Origin: Chitinophaga pinensis
GTDB taxonomy: Bacteria > Bacteroidota > Bacteroidia > Chitinophagales > Chitinophagaceae
DNA length: 8,686 nucleotides
Assembly (NCBI GenBank): GCA_943324055.2
Contig: CALPKD020000033.1
Span: forward strand, 1-8,686
Direction of reading: 5' to 3'
The translations under genes and the position numbers were made by a program. This document shows positions 5,443 through 8,686 of the stretch, piece by piece. Positions within the stretch are counted from its first letter, which is position 1. Each line of letters starts with the position of its first letter. A model generated the notes under the pieces. The model made no database searches and had not been told where the DNA came from. It was given only the letters and a program-made list of their open reading frames with translations.

Positions 5443-6739
5443 TTTCCGTTTGCTTTGAGGTACGATAAAGTAAGATGAATCCTATAATAAAAAAAATACA
5501 AAGTGCTAATACTGAATTGCGTTGAGAGCCAGTGATTTCGTTAATCAGTCCAAAGCTAAACATGCCAATTACAATTGCAATTTTTTCGGTGACATCATAA
5601 AAGCTAAAGAAGCTGGTTGTGTCGTGTGTTTCAGGCATTAATTTAGCGTAAGTGCTGCGACTTACTGACTGTATTCCGCCCATTACAAAACCTACCAGAA
5701 TCGCTAAGCTATAAAACTGCACCACTCCATCTCTAGGTATAAAATATCCAACCACACAAGCGCCAATCCAAATAAGTACTGCCACCATAAGGGTATTAAA
5801 ATTACCCCAACTGCTCGCAAGTTTGGCCATAAAGTAGGCGCCAGGAATCGCTACTAATTGAATAATAAGTATTGCGATAATTAAGTTGGTAGTAGGAATA
5901 TTTAATTCACTCTTGCCATAAAGGGTAGCTGCTAACATGATAGTTTGAACTCCCATATTGTAGAAAAAAAAGGCAGAAAGGAATCTTTTCAAAATGGGCA
6001 AATGCCTTAGCTGTAACCAAACCTTATGTAGCTCGGCATAGCCAGCAGTAATTAAGCCGGACTTCTTTCCCTCTACTTCAATGCTTATTCCTGCAGGTAA
6101 TTTGGAAATATAATATTGTCCAAATCCAAACCACCATACCCCAACTCATAAAAAAGATATTTGAGATGCTTTCCCAACTGTGATTCCAAATAATTCAGGT
6201 TTTAAAACAAATACAAAACAAATTATTTGTAAAATAACAGATCCAATATATCCCATAGTAAATCCTTTAGCACTAATTCTGTCTCTATCTTCGGGTGCTG
6301 CAATTTCAGGTAAGTAGGAATTGTAAAAAACTAAACTTCCCCAAAAGCCTACGCAAGCAATAATTACAGAAACCAATCCTCCGTTTACATGATCTCGATC
6401 AAAAAAATATAAGGATGCGCAGGCTAAGCTGCCCATGGTACAGAAGAACTGTAAAAATTGTTTTTTGTTGCCTTTGTAATCTGCGATAGAAGAGAGTAGT
6501 GGCGAAATGATTGCCACTATTACAAAAGCAATAGCTAGCGCATAATTATAAAGCGCAGTATTGACGAATTCAAAAGGCCCGATATGTACTTTATCAATGT
6601 AAGTACTATCGTTGCCGTCACTTGTAACTGCTTCATAGTAAGCAGGGAAAATGGTGGAAGTTATTACAAGGCTATAAACACTATTGGCCCAATCATACAT
6701 GGTCCAACTGTGTACTACTTTTTTTGATGCCGTATGCAT
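5429..6739 (-). pseudogene. UMF1/Atg22-like MFS transporter interrupted by an in-frame stop
   Basis: The gene is a 12-helix major facilitator of the UMF1/Atg22-like family, recognised by WTMYDWANSVYSLVITSTIF near the N-terminus and the split into two six-helix halves. The N-terminal part runs from ATG 6739 to a TGA at 6146-6148 (197 residues, about six helices, ending SFL). The same frame continues with VGVWWFGFGQYY and a cytoplasmic linker (GKKSGLITAG), then FLSAFFFYNMGVQTIM and the remaining helices, to TAG at 5429-5431. Without the TGA the product would be about 436 residues, normal for the family. No frameshift is needed and no other stop occurs in the second half. A Leu codon (TTA) differs from TGA by one base and would fit the helix. 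The substrate is unknown. Alternatives are a sequencing error or readthrough. A restart in the second half would give only a half transporter, unlikely to work alone. Confidence 0.85.
6146..6148 (-). other. In-frame TGA at codon 198 of the MFS transporter gene
   Basis: The minus strand reads TCT TTT TTA TGA GTT GGG GTA TGG TGG here, so a single nonsense codon interrupts an otherwise continuous frame. An ATG overlaps it (TTATGAG), but in another frame that does not encode the transporter. I saw no obvious selenocysteine-insertion hairpin directly downstream, although I could not fold the RNA. Confidence 0.9.
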
Positions 6740-6752
6740 ATCACTAGGGGTT

Positions 6753-6770
6753 TGTATTTTTAAAAATACA
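6753..6770. promoter_or_regulatory. 18-base perfect palindrome before the MFS transporter gene
   Basis: TGTATTTTTAAAAATACA is an exact inverted repeat in the 49-base gap between the uppP stop (6789) and the transporter ATG (6739). It contains TATTTTTA, a seven-of-eight match to the Bacteroidota -7 element on the minus strand, about 22 bases before the ATG. It could be an operator overlapping a promoter. As a terminator for uppP it is poor, since the stem is almost all A-T. AT-rich palindromes also arise by chance. Confidence 0.35.
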
Positions 6771-6788
6771 GATAAAATTGCAAGTCTC

Positions 6789-7580
6789 CTATAGGTACTT
6801 AGTATAGAGTAAGGCCATAATGGTAAGTCCTAAAGCGATTCTATACCAGCCAAATAGCGCAAATCCTCTTTTTTGCACAAATTGAATAAAGAATTTAACG
6901 GAAATCAAAGCGACCAAGAAGGCGATAATTCCGCCAATCAGCAAAGTAAATAGGTTGCCATTGTTTAACACTTCTGGATGGTCTTGATATACATCTAAAG
7001 TACTTTTCGCTGATGCGGCTAACATCGTGGGAACAGCTAAGAAAAAAGAAAATTCAGCAGCTGTCTTTTTAGTTAATTTTTGGCTCATCCCTCCAATGAT
7101 AGTGGCAGCACTACGACTCAATCCTGGAAATAATATGGATAATACTTGAAAACATCCCACTACAAAAGATTGCTTATAAGTTAGTTCTTCCTGCTCCATA
7201 ATACTTTTACTGAAAAGTCGATCAATGAAAAGTAATAGGATTCCACCTCCAATCATTACACCTGATATAAACCATAAGTTGCCCAATGCGGCATCTATAT
7301 GTTTTTTTAAAAGCGCGCCAAAAATTAGCGCTGGAATAACTGCTACAATTAATTTTAAATAAAAGGAGTAATGTTTAAAATTAAAAAATCTTTTATAATA
7401 AATTACAACCACAGAAGCAATGGCCGCGAGTTGAATTACGATTTCAAATAGTTCAACAAATGGGGTATTCGTAATCCCTAAAAAAGGATTTGCAAATTTC
7501 ATGTGCGCCGTGCTAGAGATGGGTAAGAATTCGGTGATTCCTTCGATAATTGCGATTGCGATAGCTTGAAATAAGTCCAT
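6789..7580 (-). CDS. uppP: Undecaprenyl-diphosphatase UppP (BacA)
   Basis: A 263-residue inner-membrane enzyme with about eight transmembrane segments. It removes a phosphate from undecaprenyl diphosphate, recycling the lipid carrier for peptidoglycan and other envelope polymers; overexpression in other bacteria gives bacitracin resistance. Both catalytic regions are present: EGITEFLPISSTAHM (E13, E17, S23 and H26) and PGLSRSAATIIGGM (152-165, with R156). The alanines in STAHM and SRSAAT, where E. coli has glycine, are a form I associate with Bacteroidota. Length is normal (E. coli has 273). It follows the ftsX-DUF3098 pair, but a strong terminator at 7602-7628 lies between, so it probably has its own promoter in 7581-7601, where only a weak TAATTTAA-like element is visible. 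Confidence 0.96.
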   Translation of the reverse strand: MDLFQAIAIAIIEGITEFLPISSTAHMKFANPFLGITNTPFVELFEIVIQLAAIASVVVIYYKRFFNFKHYSFYLKLIVAVIPALIFGALLKKHIDAALGNLWFISGVMIGGGILLLFIDRLFSKSIMEQEELTYKQSFVVGCFQVLSILFPGLSRSAATIIGGMSQKLTKKTAAEFSFFLAVPTMLAASAKSTLDVYQDHPEVLNNGNLFTLLIGGIIAFLVALISVKFFIQFVQKRGFALFGWYRIALGLTIMALLYTKYL

Positions 7581-7601
7581 TTGTGCAGTAGGTTTAAATT
7601 A

Positions 7602-7628
7602 AAAAAGCGATGAAGTTCATCGCTTTTT
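7602..7628 (-). terminator. Rho-independent terminator after DUF3098
   Basis: A nearly continuous inverted repeat, AAAAAGCGATGAA (7602-7614) and TTCATCGCTTTTT (7616-7628), gives a GC-containing stem with A before and T after it. On the minus strand the stem is followed by at least six T. It begins 16 bases after the DUF3098 stop and separates this gene from uppP. The symmetry would also allow function on the plus strand, but no plus-strand gene ends here. Confidence 0.85.
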
Positions 7629-7644
7629 GAGTAGTGAGTTATGA

Positions 7645-7881
7645 TTAGTGCTTCTTGAAAATTGCAAATATTTCAACGCAAAAACCTGCTATAATTAAAA
7701 TAGGCGCAAGTGTGATTCTACGGAATGAATACACTTCGGCTGCGTTAAATACATTGGGGTCGGTGCTTTTCCCGCCTGACATTAATAGCATGCCGATTAA
7801 TATTAGTGCAGCGCCAACAAGCATCCAAATGTAATTTTGTTTACCAAAAAAGTCCAATGATTTTTTATTTTTTTGATTCAT
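7645..7881 (-). CDS. DUF3098 small membrane protein
   Basis: A 78-residue protein with two predicted transmembrane helices (about 17-34 and 56-75). They are joined by a polar loop with GGKSTDPNVFNAAEVYSFRR, and the ends are basic (MNQKNKK at the start, FKKH at the end). The loop and the second helix start (RRITLAPILIIAGF) match the DUF3098 family as I recall it, which is found in Bacteroidota. Function is unknown. It lies 34 bases after ftsX on the same strand and is probably co-transcribed with it, and its terminator follows. Its place between ftsX and uppP suggests a role in division or envelope assembly, but that is inference from context. Confidence 0.85.
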   Translation of the reverse strand: MNQKNKKSLDFFGKQNYIWMLVGAALILIGMLLMSGGKSTDPNVFNAAEVYSFRRITLAPILIIAGFCVEIFAIFKKH

Positions 7882-7915
7882 AGCAAAGTTTTAATAGTGT
7901 AATGTAGGGTAAGTA

Positions 7916-8686
7916 TTAATACAGTTCATCTAATTTCATTTTCAAATATTTCAATACACTTCGGTAGGTACTAAAAACCGAAATGCCAACGCCTAAAAAT
8001 ATAAGGCCTCCAAATAGTAATACATTGTTTCCGAAACTTTGAAGTGTACCAAGCTGTGGAAATTGCATGGTAGCCCACTGGATTAGACCAAACAATAGGA
8101 AGATCGAAATAAAGGCGCTAATTAACCCATTCAACAAAGCTCTTATCATTAAGGGCTTGGAGATAAACTTACGTGTTGCACCTACCATTTGCATCGTTTT
8201 GATTAAAAAACGATTACTAAACATAGCCAATCGAATGGTATTGTCGATACTGATAATTACAATAATGCATAGGATAACAGACAGGACCAAAAAGATCAAT
8301 CCAAGTTTGGTGGCTCTTTCATTTAGGTTGGTCACTAAACTCTTTGGATATTGAATGTCAGCAACTTCCGTTTTAAATTGATTTTCAATTGCGGTACTAA
8401 TCTTTGTAAGGCTATCCGTATTTACATAATCTGCCTTGGCAAAAAAATCAACACTTTCGGGAAGGGGATTGAAATCCAAAATTTTAGCCCAGTCCTCATT
8501 ATTTTCCTTATTCCAAATGAGCTTCGCCTTTTCCTTGTCTACATATTCTACATTTTTTGCATAGTCTTGACCAGCAATAAATTGTTGAATCTTACCAATA
8601 CTAGTTTTGTCGGAGGTTCTCAAATAAACGCTTATCCGGATGTCTTCTTTAAAATTATCTCCAATGGAGTGGAGGTTCAAAAATAA
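7916..8686 (-). CDS. ftsX: Cell division protein FtsX, N-terminus cut by the window edge
   Basis: The frame is open to the right edge, so the start codon and the first membrane helix (about 40 residues) are missing; a TTG at 8680 is not the real start. Visible are the periplasmic domain after the first helix (HSIGDNFKEDIRISVYL, later NPLPESVDFF) and three membrane helices at about residues 126-145, 181-201 and 220-240 of the visible part. The conserved cytoplasmic-side MQMVGATRKFISKP (163-176) is the FtsX signature. With the ATPase FtsE it forms an ABC-type complex at the divisome that controls septal peptidoglycan hydrolases through its periplasmic loop. ftsE is not in the window. It is followed by DUF3098 after 34 bases, which probably form one transcript ending at the terminator at 7602-7628. 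Confidence 0.94.
   Translation of the reverse strand, partial: LFLNLHSIGDNFKEDIRISVYLRTSDKTSIGKIQQFIAGQDYAKNVEYVDKEKAKLIWNKENNEDWAKILDFNPLPESVDFFAKADYVNTDSLTKISTAIENQFKTEVADIQYPKSLVTNLNERATKLGLIFLVLSVILCIIVIISIDNTIRLAMFSNRFLIKTMQMVGATRKFISKPLMIRALLNGLISAFISIFLLFGLIQWATMQFPQLGTLQSFGNNVLLFGGLIFLGVGISVFSTYRSVLKYLKMKLDELY

Noticed and set aside
5429..6001. A separate gene starting with TTG at 6001
   Set aside because: The frame continues upstream with transporter-like sequence (linker and helix) to the TGA at 6146, so the TTG is internal to the interrupted gene.
6002..6148. A frameshift between two separate transporter genes
   Set aside because: Translating 6145 down to 6002 shows that both halves are in the same frame and separated only by one TGA, so neither a frameshift nor two independent genes is needed.
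6146..6148. Selenocysteine or Trp decoding of TGA
   Set aside because: The helix position does not look like a conserved Cys or Trp, no obvious downstream hairpin was seen, and TGG is used for Trp throughout. Kept only as a remote alternative in the finding on this site.
8067..8686. Plus-strand open frames opposite ftsX
   Set aside because: They lie antisense to a clearly conserved gene and encode Ile/Asn/Lys-rich sequence with no recognisable domain, so they are shadows of the AT-rich minus-strand gene.
1..8686. Mobile element, CRISPR array, defence system or RNA gene
   Set aside because: No transposase, terminal repeats, direct-repeat arrays, tRNA cloverleaf or rRNA segments were seen on either strand; nearly all sequence is accounted for by conserved housekeeping genes.

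Overview
The window is AT-rich chromosomal DNA that reads like a Bacteroidota genome, probably of the Chitinophagales/Sphingobacteriales type. The evidence is TAnnTTTG promoter elements (clear at 1195-1202 and 3746-3753), almost no Shine-Dalgarno sequences, the Bacteroidota-type families DUF3098 and DUF3108, and the ftsX-DUF3098-uppP gene order. No tRNA, rRNA, CRISPR array, insertion sequence, phage gene or defence system was found. It is dense housekeeping sequence, and no stretch over 300 bases lacks a gene.

Layout. Positions 1-1183 (+) hold the 3' end of rsmA (16S rRNA dimethyltransferase), overlapped by one base by a D-2-hydroxyacid dehydrogenase. A promoter-like element and a strong hairpin with a T-run separate these from greA (1263-1739, +), which has its own terminator. 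A HIT-family hydrolase (1831-2229, +) ends tail to tail with ruvC (2222-2782, -), with an 8-base overlap. Divergent from ruvC are a flippase-like membrane protein (2831-3748, +) and an exported DUF3108 protein (3781-4575, +). The DUF3108 terminator hairpin lies inside its own last codons.

From 4582 to the right edge everything is on the minus strand. In transcription order: ftsX (5' end cut by the window), DUF3098, a strong terminator, uppP, a UMF1/Atg22-like MFS transporter, and an MBL-fold hydrolase whose start lies inside the end of the transporter gene. ftsX, DUF3098 and uppP are cell-envelope and division functions. The transporter and hydrolase look like a coupled pair of unknown substrate.

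The most notable irregularity is an in-frame TGA (6146-6148) at codon 198 of the transporter. The reading frame on either side is otherwise intact and joins into one normal-length protein of about 436 residues. This is a recent nonsense mutation, a sequencing error or a readthrough site. I did not find a convincing new biological system. The leads worth checking are this stop codon, the greA leader hairpin, the palindrome before the transporter, and the DUF3098 and DUF3108 gene contexts.
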